Origin: Noviherbaspirillum sp. Root189
GTDB lineage: Bacteria > Pseudomonadota > Gammaproteobacteria > Burkholderiales > Burkholderiaceae_D
Direction of reading: 5' to 3'
NCBI RefSeq assembly: GCF_001428545.1
Contig: NZ_LMHZ01000078.1
Coordinates: 62,384-126,383, forward strand
DNA: 64,000 nucleotides
Numbering within the stretch: the stretch's first letter is position 1; every line of letters begins with the position of its first letter. Positions 36,231-43,837 of this stretch are shown piece after piece. The notes beneath the pieces are model-generated. The model made no database searches. It was not told the DNA's origin and saw only the letters and a program-made list of their open reading frames with translations. Made by a program: the position numbers and the translations under genes.

Positions 36231-36989
36231 TCAGGCGCAGGTTTTGGTACCAGCGGCAACTTCTTTCAGCGTGGCGGGATCAACCAGTTCCACTTGGCGG
36301 TTGCTGACCTTGATCCAGCCGCGTTTCTTGAATTTTGACAAGAGACGGCTGATGCTTTCGATGGTCAGGCCAAGGTAATTCCCGATCTCTTCACGCGTCA
36401 TGCGCAACTGGAAGTCGGTGGACGAATAACCACGCACCGAGTAACGGGACGAAAGATTAGTGAGGAAGGCGGCAAAACGCTGTTCCGCGCGCATGTTGCC
36501 CAGCAGGAGCATGACACTTTGTTCACGTGTGATTTCCTGGCTCATCATGCGATGGAAGTGGCGCAGCAGGACGGGCATGTCACCAAACAGGCTTTCCAGG
36601 CGCGAGAACGGGATCTCGCAGACTTCGCTGTCTTCCAGCGCGATCGCATCGCAATGATGGCGGTCGGTGCTGATCGCGTCCATGCCAAGCAGTTCGCCGG
36701 CCATCTGGAAGCCAGTCACCTGCTGGTCGCCGCTGGGATTGACCTGGTGGGTCTTGAAATGGCCCAGGCGGATTGCGTACAGGTTGGTGAAGGGGTCGCC
36801 TACGCGATACAGATGCGTATCGCGCGCCACCTTGCGACGACGGCCGATGATCTGGTCCAGCTTGTCCATGTCGTCTTCCTTGAGGCCGGTGGGCAGGCAG
36901 ATCTGGTGCATGCTGCAGGCCGAGCAGCGGGTGCTCATGGCGGCGCGGCTAGATGTTGTCGAAGGTGCTTGGGCGATGGCGATGTTCAT
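36231..36989 (-). CDS. fnr: FNR-family oxygen-sensing transcription regulator
   Basis: 252 residues from the ATG at 36989. The N-terminal cluster ligands are Cys22, Cys25 and Cys31 (C-S-A-C-S-M-H-Q-I-C) and the fourth is Cys124 in S-E-V-C-E-I-P-F, so a full [4Fe-4S] site is present. The cyclic-nucleotide-like domain and C-terminal helix-turn-helix (I-G-N-Y-L-G-L-T-I-E-S-I-S-R-L) match FNR, whose E..SR residues read TTGAT half sites. It should activate the cco and hemN promoters seen here at low oxygen. A GTG at 37028 would add 13 residues. Confidence 0.93.
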   Translation of the reverse strand: MNIAIAQAPSTTSSRAAMSTRCSACSMHQICLPTGLKEDDMDKLDQIIGRRRKVARDTHLYRVGDPFTNLYAIRLGHFKTHQVNPSGDQQVTGFQMAGELLGMDAISTDRHHCDAIALEDSEVCEIPFSRLESLFGDMPVLLRHFHRMMSQEITREQSVMLLLGNMRAEQRFAAFLTNLSSRYSVRGYSSTDFQLRMTREEIGNYLGLTIESISRLLSKFKKRGWIKVSNRQVELVDPATLKEVAAGTKTCA

Positions 36990-37213
36990 GATGGCAGACC
37001 TGTTATCCTGATTAGCAGTTGCAACCACTAATGCAAGCGCTGTGCCATCTTGTGCTGCGCCCTGTTTTTCGGGCTGATATTTGCCGCAAGCCCGCTTGTG
37101 GCTTCACAAATCGCTCTGTGCAAATGATTTCGTGCCGGCTTGCTAGACCCCGCGCGATTCCCGAATGCGGGAACCGGCGGTCGCTCCCGTATATCCACCC
37201 CCTCGGCCTCCCT

Positions 37214-37639
37214 TCAGCGTCCCTTCAGGTTCAGAAAAATATTGGCCGCAAAAGCGATAATCCCGGCGGCAGCAAGTATTTCCGAAATGGCAAGCACCGG
37301 CACCACCGACCGGCTTCCGCTGACCACGAAGCCAAGTGATACCGCCATGACTGGCAAGGACACGTTCGCCAGCCAGAAATGCACCCGCGCCAGCTTGCTC
37401 GATCCCGCGCTCGGAAACACGCTGTAGATCAGGCCCGCCAATGCCATCGTGGCCCAGCCAAGCAGGTTGACATGGGCGTGCACCGGACGCATGGTGAAGT
37501 CTTCGCTTGCGCCCATCATGATGCCCATTCCGACACCAATGATCAGGTAGATCACTGCAAGTTTGAGCCAGATGACACCGACCGGCGAAAAGGATGTCGT
37601 CGACGGGGTAACAGGAGAAGCAGCGGAAGTGGTTTGCAT
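37214..37639 (-). CDS. Small heme-copper oxidase/NorB-like membrane protein
   Basis: 141 residues with four hydrophobic helices. The segment F-T-M-R-P-V-H-A-H-V-N-L-L-G-W resembles the helix of NorB/CcoN subunits that carries a heme-ligating histidine, compare R-P-L-H-T-N in CcoN here. It is far too short for an oxidase (about one third), so it is either a heme-binding relative or a regulatory mini-subunit. It begins 14 nt after the E1 beta stop on the same strand, so it is probably co-transcribed with the E1 genes. A longer overlapping frame (37143-37778) is not protein-like. Confidence 0.7.
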   Translation of the reverse strand: MQTTSAASPVTPSTTSFSPVGVIWLKLAVIYLIIGVGMGIMMGASEDFTMRPVHAHVNLLGWATMALAGLIYSVFPSAGSSKLARVHFWLANVSLPVMAVSLGFVVSGSRSVVPVLAISEILAAAGIIAFAANIFLNLKGR

Positions 37640-37653
37640 GATGGTCTCTCGTA

Positions 37654-38670
37654 TCAGGTGGTAAGGGTAAGGGCTTCGGGTTGAACTTCAGGCTGGATAG
37701 GGCGCAAGGCGATTTTTCCCATGAGCTTCGATACGCTGGCAATGATGGCGTCCGGTTGCGGTATAAACGCCTGCTCAAGCATGTAGCTGGACGGCGCGGG
37801 CGTATCCGGTCCGGTCAGGCGAAGCACCGGGGCCTTTAATGCGTCGAAGGCATGTTCGGTAATGATGGCGCTGATTTCTGCGCCGACACCGCACATGCGG
37901 CTGGCTTCATGCACGACCAGCACGCGTCCGGTCTTGCGGGCCGAACGCAGGATGGCTTCCTCGTCAAGAGGCTTGAGCGAGCGGAGATCGATGACCTCGG
38001 CAGACACGCCTTGCGCCGCGAGCTGTTCTGCGGCCTGCAGGCAGGTATTGACCATCTTTGCGTAAGAAATAATAGTGACGTCGGTTCCCTCGCGCGCCAC
38101 GGCAGCCTTGCCCAACGGGACCAGCTGTTCGTCTTCGGAAACCTCGCCGGGCACATAGCCGAGTGCCATGTCGACAAAGAAGAGAACGGGATTGTCGTCC
38201 CGAATGGCCGACTTGAGCAGGCCCTTGAAGTCGGCTGCGTTCGACGGCATGACGACCTTCAGTCCGGGGCTGTGCACAAACCATGCTTCCAGGTTGTGGT
38301 TGTGCTGCGCCCCGACGGTCCAGCCGCAGCCGGTCATGGCGATCACCACCATCGGAAAGGCGAACTGGCCACCCGATATATAACGCAGCTTGCCTGCGCT
38401 GTTGACGATCTCATCCATCGCAAAACAGAGAAAGGGCGCGAACAGCAGGTCAACCACGGGACGCAGGCCGGTCGCTGCAGCACCAGCCGCGGTGCCGGCG
38501 ATGATGCCTTCGGCGAGCGGCGTATTACGCACGCGCAGCTTGCCGAATTCATCGACCAGGTCCTTGCGCTTGGTGGCGACACCTTCGCCGAACATCAGCA
38601 CGCGCGGGTCGCGCCGCATTTCTTCGGCCAATGCCTGACCGATGGCTTCATTGACTGTAATCTGGGGCAT
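37654..38670 (-). CDS. 2-oxoacid/acetoin dehydrogenase E1 component, beta subunit
   Basis: 338 residues matching the transketolase-like beta subunit: F-G-E-G-V near 28, R-N-T-P-L-A-E-G near 48, the Y-I-S-G-G-Q segment near 97, and a C-terminal transketolase domain with E-V-I-D-L-R-S-L-K-P-L-D. With the alpha subunit it decarboxylates a 2-oxoacid or acetoin using thiamine diphosphate. It lies 10 nt after the alpha gene. No E2 or E3 gene is nearby, so the substrate cannot be read from context; AcoB-type is my first guess. Confidence 0.85.
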   Translation of the reverse strand: MPQITVNEAIGQALAEEMRRDPRVLMFGEGVATKRKDLVDEFGKLRVRNTPLAEGIIAGTAAGAAATGLRPVVDLLFAPFLCFAMDEIVNSAGKLRYISGGQFAFPMVVIAMTGCGWTVGAQHNHNLEAWFVHSPGLKVVMPSNAADFKGLLKSAIRDDNPVLFFVDMALGYVPGEVSEDEQLVPLGKAAVAREGTDVTIISYAKMVNTCLQAAEQLAAQGVSAEVIDLRSLKPLDEEAILRSARKTGRVLVVHEASRMCGVGAEISAIITEHAFDALKAPVLRLTGPDTPAPSSYMLEQAFIPQPDAIIASVSKLMGKIALRPIQPEVQPEALTLTT

Positions 38671-38680
38671 CTTTTACTCC

Positions 38681-39643
38681 TTATGCGTAAACATCGGTCG
38701 TCAGCTCTGACGCATCCGGGAACGGCGAATTTTGTGCAAATGCTGCGGCTTGTTCTATCGTCGCCGCCACCCGCGCTTCGATCTGCGCAATATCAGCCAT
38801 GTTGATTTCGCCGCGTGCCAGCAGGCGCTGCTGCAACTGCGCGATGGGGTCCCTGGTGCGCCATTGCGCAATTTCCGCCGGATCGACATAGGCCTGGTCA
38901 TCCGGCTCGAAGTGACCGCGCAAACGGTAAGTATAGGTTTCGAGCAGGAAGGGCTTGCCCGTCTGATGAATGCGTGTAATTGCTTCCTGCGTTGCCTGGT
39001 ACACCGCCTCGACGTCATTGCCGTCGACGGTACGGCTTTCCATGCCATACCCCTTGGCCCATTCGCTCACATGGTCATTAACCATTGTTTCCTTGCGATG
39101 CACATAGGCTTGCCACTGATTGTTTTCGCAGACATAGAGCACTGGCAGGTTCCACACCGTTGCCAGGTTCAGCGACTCATGAAAAATGCCTTCGCAGGCT
39201 GCGCCATCGCCAAAAAAGCATGCCACGATGCCGCTCTCCTTCAACATGACCTTCGACAGTGCCACACCGGTTGCCAGTGACAGCTCGCCGCCGACGATGG
39301 TCGATGTGAGCAGCACGCCGAGTTCTTTCGCCGAGATATGCAGTGAACCGCTCTTGCCCTTGCAATAGCCGGTGCTGCGTCCCATCACTTCGGCCAGCAT
39401 GCGGCCCGCATCCGCACCGCGTGCCAGCAAGTGGCCGGCACTACGATGGTTGGTCAGGATACGATCGTCTTCGCCCAGTGCGCGCACAACGCCGACCGCC
39501 GATGCTTCCTGCCCGACCGAGGTGCATGTGCCTGCGCCGCCGCCGGCCGCTTGCATGACATTGACTTTGTCTTCATAGGCCCGGATCAACATCATGCATT
39601 CCAGCATGGATACGGGACCGCCGTCCTTGGTGATCTTGCTCAT
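38681..39643 (-). CDS. 2-oxoacid/acetoin dehydrogenase E1 component, alpha subunit
   Basis: 320 residues from the ATG at 39643 with a GGAAGGAC site. The thiamine-diphosphate motif begins G-D-G-A-A-C-E-G and ends Y-V-C-E-N-N, as in E1 alpha proteins. N-H-R-S-A-G-H-L and K-G-K-S-G-S-L-H-I near residues 75-110 are also typical. Length fits AcoA (about 320-330). First gene of a minus-strand set: alpha, beta, small membrane protein. The 371 nt upstream (39644-40014) are fairly AT-rich and hold nothing I can identify. Confidence 0.87.
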   Translation of the reverse strand: MSKITKDGGPVSMLECMMLIRAYEDKVNVMQAAGGGAGTCTSVGQEASAVGVVRALGEDDRILTNHRSAGHLLARGADAGRMLAEVMGRSTGYCKGKSGSLHISAKELGVLLTSTIVGGELSLATGVALSKVMLKESGIVACFFGDGAACEGIFHESLNLATVWNLPVLYVCENNQWQAYVHRKETMVNDHVSEWAKGYGMESRTVDGNDVEAVYQATQEAITRIHQTGKPFLLETYTYRLRGHFEPDDQAYVDPAEIAQWRTRDPIAQLQQRLLARGEINMADIAQIEARVAATIEQAAAFAQNSPFPDASELTTDVYA

Positions 39644-40014
39644 GTTCGTCCTTCCATGTTCATCCGACATTCGGAATGGGGACGAAGTCTACTGCGGAGC
39701 AGGGCTCAGAAGATCATGCCGGGAGGGGCTTAAGATATTTTTAAGGTTTATTGAATGAAGTTTTAAGGTTTGGCGATTTATTAGTAGCTTGCAGGCATTT
39801 AAAGCGGTGGATGCAGGGAAATTTCAGGGCGCTCTGTTGACACCGATGCTCTGCGCCGGTGAATCTGGAGCGGGATATGGCCTGCGGTAGCAGGTTTAAT
39901 AGCGAGTATTCAATCTCGAACCCTGTAGAGGACAGCAAGGCGGCAGCAATATTGGCAATGGAAGGGCATTCAGATCTGAAAAACCTTGCGAGGCGGAGAG
40001 ATCGGAGACGGGAA

Positions 40015-40674
40015 TCAAAATACGGATTTCATCGAGGCTTGTCCGACCAGGCGTCGGGCGGGCGCTTGGCTCAAAGCATTGAAGGCCTGCGGCTGGAACA
40101 CGTAATGCCAGGTGGCGTTACGATAATACATAAAGTTGAATGCAACCGGATTCACACCATGACCCAGTGCTCCGCCGCCATACTCATCGAATCCTGCGAA
40201 TGAAATAACCGGACGCCCCTGAGCGTGGATTGCCGCCCAAACGCGATCGTCATCGGGATGCTGGTTGTGATAGACCCGCATATAGGCCGCACCTTTGGGC
40301 GAATCCGTTACCACAAATGCGCAGCCATTCATGCCTGCCGTGAATACAAAGTTTGAAGCTGGATTGACTCTCAAGACATCTGTATAGCCCGGCAAACCCA
40401 AACCTGCGTGATAAGGCACCCAGTAAGCATCGATGCCGCCATGCGCCACGAAGCGAGCTTCGACAGTATCCACGCCGAGACCCATGAACCCGCCAAGCGG
40501 TTCGAAATCCATGCGGCAGGCCCCCAATGCATTGGCTGCGCTTGCAAGGGCGCCATTAGTTCCGCCGCCGCCAGATTTCATCAAGCCTTCGAACCATCCC
40601 TTGATATCTACCGAATAGGTGTTGATAAACCCGAGCGGATTGGCCCGTAACATAGCATTGTATTTCAAGGACAT
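40015..40674 (-). CDS. Candidate BLF1/CNF1-like glutamine deamidase (possible secreted effector)
   Basis: 219 residues from the ATG at 40674, behind a strong AAGGAGAACAC site. No signal peptide. The segment F-V-F-T-A-G-M-N-G-C places Thr112 six residues before Cys118, and His136 follows in V-Y-H-N. As I remember it, Burkholderia lethal factor 1 has Thr88, Cys94 and His106 with the same Thr-to-Cys spacing and an L-S-G-C motif; CNF1 uses Cys866/His881. The preceding Y-W-V-P-Y-H-A-G stretch also resembles the L-W-L-P-W-K-Q-G strand of BLF1. I infer a deamidase fold; target unknown. A degenerate hrp-box-like sequence lies upstream (40763-40791). It could instead be a conserved protein of unrelated role. 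Confidence 0.5.
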   Translation of the reverse strand: MSLKYNAMLRANPLGFINTYSVDIKGWFEGLMKSGGGGTNGALASAANALGACRMDFEPLGGFMGLGVDTVEARFVAHGGIDAYWVPYHAGLGLPGYTDVLRVNPASNFVFTAGMNGCAFVVTDSPKGAAYMRVYHNQHPDDDRVWAAIHAQGRPVISFAGFDEYGGGALGHGVNPVAFNFMYYRNATWHYVFQPQAFNALSQAPARRLVGQASMKSVF

Positions 40675-40762
40675 GTGTTCTCCTTTGGCCACAGGGTGCC
40701 ACGAAGCTTGGGGTTGAAAAATCCGGAGGCCAAAGATTTTTTGGATGAATGGATGAAACCGG

Positions 40763-40791
40763 ACAGTGGTTTTTCTGAAGGGCAATGTTCG
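40763..40791 (-). promoter_or_regulatory. Degenerate hrp-box-like sequence upstream of the deamidase candidate
   Basis: Read on the minus strand: CGAACA, 16 nt, CCACTGT, against the HrpL consensus GGAACC-N15/16-CCACNNA. Eight of the eleven fixed positions match, with correct spacing, and it ends 88 nt before the ATG. A chance match is quite possible. The rest of 40675-41021 shows no gene. Confidence 0.25.
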
Positions 40792-41021
40792 TTTGAATCG
40801 GCAGGCAAGTCTATATCAAAGTTGTAAAAATGGAAATATCTGTGCCTATCTAGGATTGGGAGAAGCTGCAGGTTTTTTGGCGCAATAAGTCACCGTAAAC
40901 AGAACAGAATGCTTCCCAGGGAAAGTGAAAAAGAACGTTGAAATCAAAGGTCTTGTTTTCCGTGCCCATGTCAACCGATACACCGCAAGGCGCATCATGC
41001 AGTGGCACGGCGCAATGCTGC

Positions 41022-42365
41022 TTACGCGTACTCTTCCAGCAAACGGATCGGCCGGTCCACGCGTAACCTGAAGCGCCCGCGCCCGGTCTTTTCAATCCGC
41101 ACAGCTGCATCGCGTTCCACCAACCGCTTGCCGAGCAACAGCAGGCGTGCTTCAAGGTTGTCGCTGACATCGGGCAGGCGTATCCGGCCGTCGACGCGCA
41201 GCTCGCGGTTGGTAAATTCCGTGCGTCCCTTGTCCGCGTAGTCGCGTAGCAGGGTCCAGAAAATCGAACCCGCCACGCCCTTGATCAGGTAATCGTCACC
41301 GAGAAAGATGGAATCGTTTTCAGCGAAACGACGGATGCCCAGCGGCGTACCGCGTGGTTTGGGTGAAGCCGGTGTCATCGCGGGGGTTTCTTCCACGGTA
41401 TCGGCGGCCATCTGCAACAGATGCATTGACAGGCCGAGTTGATGCGCCAGGCTGACGAGGGCATCTTCGTCGTCATAGGTAAAGCGCAGGTCCTGGGGAC
41501 TTTCGACGTACAGTACGCCGAGCAGGCGCTGGCCCGCCATAATGGGTACGGCCAGTTGACTGCGCGGCGCACATAGCCCGGGAAGAGGGATTTCGGTTTC
41601 CAGTGCGGATGCCCAGTCGCTGTGGGCCGCGCTTTCGCGTACCGCGCGACTGTAGGCGTATTCGGCATTCATGTGCCCGATGCGGATCGGCGTGCGCTCA
41701 CGCGCGGCTACGCCGATCACACCTTCGCCCAGCGGGATTTCCGAACCGACACCTGATGCGTCGTAGCCGTGGCTGGCCACCGTATAGAGTCGCCCCGTCA
41801 CCGGGTCGAGCACCATGATCATGGTGTAGCCAATGCCGAATTGCTTGTCAAGGCAGGCCAGGGTTTCGGCGAACAGTTTCTCCAGGTCGGTGCACGCGGC
41901 CAGCCGTTCAGTGCAATTGCGCAGTGCCGACAGCAAACTCCGTTGCGGTGCAGGCGGTGGAAGCGATTCTCCCGGAACCGGCTGAATCTGATGAACCCGA
42001 TAGATATCGGCGCCGAGCAGGCGGAAGATGCCGCTCATGCCGGTATGCGACGCGATGCCGGCGAGCTTGGCTTTCATGCTTTCGAATAGCGGTCCGGCGG
42101 TCTCGGTACGCAGGTATTCGAGCGACAAGCGGTACTGCCTAACCGTCACGGGATTGGTAACGACCAGGGTGGCCCGCGGATTGGCCATGATGTTCTGGCG
42201 GGTCTTGTTGAAAAACTGATAGGACAAGGCGACATGGTCGCTGTCGACGAACTGGACCTGCGACAGATAAGCGACATTCGGCATGCCGTCCGGCGACGCG
42301 GTTGCCATCGTGCCTGGAATGACGCCTTCCAGGCATTCGCGTATGGCGTCTACCTTGAGTGTCAT
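41022..42365 (-). CDS. PNPOx-like flavin domain - GAF sensor - C-terminal winged-helix-like protein
   Basis: 447 residues. Residues 1-125 form a pyridoxamine-phosphate-oxidase-like split barrel (G-T-M-A-T-A-S-P-D-G-M-P-N, then Q-F-F-N-K-T-R-Q-N). Residues about 150-310 are a GAF domain (L-A-V-P-I-M-A-G-Q-R-L-L-G-V-L-Y-V-E). The last 80 residues are basic, with F-T-N-R-E-L-R and a predicted helix/wing pattern that could bind DNA or a partner. It likely senses a flavin, redox or small-molecule signal and responds through the C-terminus. It is translationally coupled (4-nt overlap) with the upstream 165-residue PNPOx-like gene. Confidence 0.65.
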   Translation of the reverse strand: MTLKVDAIRECLEGVIPGTMATASPDGMPNVAYLSQVQFVDSDHVALSYQFFNKTRQNIMANPRATLVVTNPVTVRQYRLSLEYLRTETAGPLFESMKAKLAGIASHTGMSGIFRLLGADIYRVHQIQPVPGESLPPPAPQRSLLSALRNCTERLAACTDLEKLFAETLACLDKQFGIGYTMIMVLDPVTGRLYTVASHGYDASGVGSEIPLGEGVIGVAARERTPIRIGHMNAEYAYSRAVRESAAHSDWASALETEIPLPGLCAPRSQLAVPIMAGQRLLGVLYVESPQDLRFTYDDEDALVSLAHQLGLSMHLLQMAADTVEETPAMTPASPKPRGTPLGIRRFAENDSIFLGDDYLIKGVAGSIFWTLLRDYADKGRTEFTNRELRVDGRIRLPDVSDNLEARLLLLGKRLVERDAAVRIEKTGRGRFRLRVDRPIRLLEEYA

Positions 42366-42859
42366 GCCGTGGCCTGCAAGGGTTCGCCGGCTTTGGGACC
42401 GGGGGTCTGCGAATACGCCTCGCAGGGTGTAAAGCTGAGGCTGACCAGGTCGGCCGGAGGGCAGGTCAGCAGGGTCCGGACCAGGATTTCCTCAAATCCC
42501 AGTGGTTCCAGTTCGCGCGAAAAGGCGCCTCGGTAACGCTCGACGATGTGGATATCGCCAGCCTGCAAGCCACCGATCTCGGCGTCGCGGCCTTTAAGCT
42601 GGACGGTTTTATGGGTGGACGGCTCACTGAAGACGACCGTCACCATGCAGTTATCGCGTATGGCCCTCAGCACCAGGGCGCCTTGCGTGGCGGACAGGAA
42701 TACGGTGACCTTGCAACGATCCGGAGCGACCCGGCAGCCGGTCGCGCGGACCAGCGTCGGCACCAGGTCGCGGTCGCAGGCACCGATGCAGATGGATACC
42801 CCGCCTTGCAGGAAAGCCGCATGACGGACATCGACCAGGGGTTCACGCTCAAAAGTCAT
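42362..42859 (-). CDS. Small PNPOx-fold protein, partner of the GAF sensor
   Basis: 165 residues from the ATG at 42859; the frame is open to 42946, but the extra part is basic and aromatic and unlike the family. The core (A-F-L-Q-G-G-V-S-I-C-I-G-A and the V-T-V-F-L-S strand) looks like a split-barrel FMN-binding fold of the pyridoxamine-phosphate-oxidase type, though catalytic residues are not recognisable. Several cysteines are present. The stop overlaps the GAF gene start (ATGA), so the two proteins are probably made together and may form one complex. Ribosome site weak. Confidence 0.55.
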   Translation of the reverse strand: MTFEREPLVDVRHAAFLQGGVSICIGACDRDLVPTLVRATGCRVAPDRCKVTVFLSATQGALVLRAIRDNCMVTVVFSEPSTHKTVQLKGRDAEIGGLQAGDIHIVERYRGAFSRELEPLGFEEILVRTLLTCPPADLVSLSFTPCEAYSQTPGPKAGEPLQATA

Positions 42860-43000
42860 GGAAACTGGCTGGAAAAAGCATGGAAAATAGGGTTTTTTCA
42901 CTGCTTTGGTGAGCATCATCATACCGGCGAACAGCCCTGCAGTCACCTGTTTGCAGCGCGGTATCGGCCACGAATCGCACCTTCTGGTACAGTTCCGCCC

Positions 43001-43717
43001 ATGAGCAAATTGAGCCTAGACCGTATCCTGCAATCGCAGGGATTCGGCACCCGCAAATGGTGCCGCGAACTGATCGCCGACGGGGAAGTGTCCATCGGCG
43101 GTGAGGTCATCAAGGATTACCGCACCGTCTTCGAGACGGACGGCCTGTCGTTTACCATTTTTGATGAAGACTGGGAATACCGGGAGCACGTCTATATCGC
43201 CCTCAACAAGCCGGCAAATTTCGAGTGCTCGCGCAAGCCCAGCCACCATCCGGGCGTGCTGACGCTGCTGCCCGAGCAATTCACCTGGCGTGATGTGCAG
43301 CCTGTTGGCCGGCTCGATCATGACACCACCGGAATGCTGCTCATGTCGGACGATGGTGCGTTTATCCACGCCCAGTCCTCGCCGCGCCGGCATGTGCCTA
43401 AGCTGTATGTTGCAACGACACACGCTCCGGTCACGGATGCCCTGATCGCGCAATTACTCTCCGGTGTGCAACTGCATGACGAACCCGCGCCGCTTGCCGC
43501 GCAGTCCTGTCGCAAGCTCGACGAACACCGCATTGAAATTGTTCTGGAGCAGGGCAAGTATCATCAGGTCAAGCGCATGCTTGCCGCCGCCGGCAATCAT
43601 TGCGAGGCGTTATGCCGGACCATGATTGGAAAACTCAGCCTGGAAAGTCTTGAGCTTGAGGAGGGCGAATGGTGTTTTCTCGATGCCGCGCAGCTGTCTT
43701 TGCTGGCACCTGAATAG
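43001..43717 (+). CDS. RsuA-type 16S rRNA pseudouridine synthase
   Basis: 238 residues from the ATG at 43001. An N-terminal S4 RNA-binding domain (L-D-R-I-L-Q-S-Q-G-F-G-T-R ...) is followed by the RsuA/RluB/E/F catalytic motif G-R-L-D-H-D-T-T-G-M-L-L with catalytic Asp106, and G-K-Y-H-Q-V-K-R-M near the end. Length and layout fit RsuA, which makes pseudouridine 516 in 16S rRNA; RluF-type specificity is less likely. No strong ribosome site is visible. The open frame upstream to 42359 is a read-through on the opposite strand of the PNPOx gene. Confidence 0.85.
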   Translation: MSKLSLDRILQSQGFGTRKWCRELIADGEVSIGGEVIKDYRTVFETDGLSFTIFDEDWEYREHVYIALNKPANFECSRKPSHHPGVLTLLPEQFTWRDVQPVGRLDHDTTGMLLMSDDGAFIHAQSSPRRHVPKLYVATTHAPVTDALIAQLLSGVQLHDEPAPLAAQSCRKLDEHRIEIVLEQGKYHQVKRMLAAAGNHCEALCRTMIGKLSLESLELEEGEWCFLDAAQLSLLAPE

Positions 43718-43837
43718 TGTGTTTGAGCAACAACGGTGACGATTGTCAAGGAATCGTAATTGTTTCCTGAAATCAAGATGCTACTGGATGGAAATTCCGA
43801 ATAAGATATAGCTCATTGCATCCCCGGAAACAGTGGT

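Noticed and set aside
37143-37778. 211-residue minus-strand frame
   Set aside because: Overlaps the 141-residue membrane protein in another frame; it lacks helix patterns and contains unlikely Arg/Cys/His-rich segments.
39859-40203. 114-residue plus-strand frame
   Set aside because: Half of it is antisense to the deamidase candidate; no ribosome site or family features.
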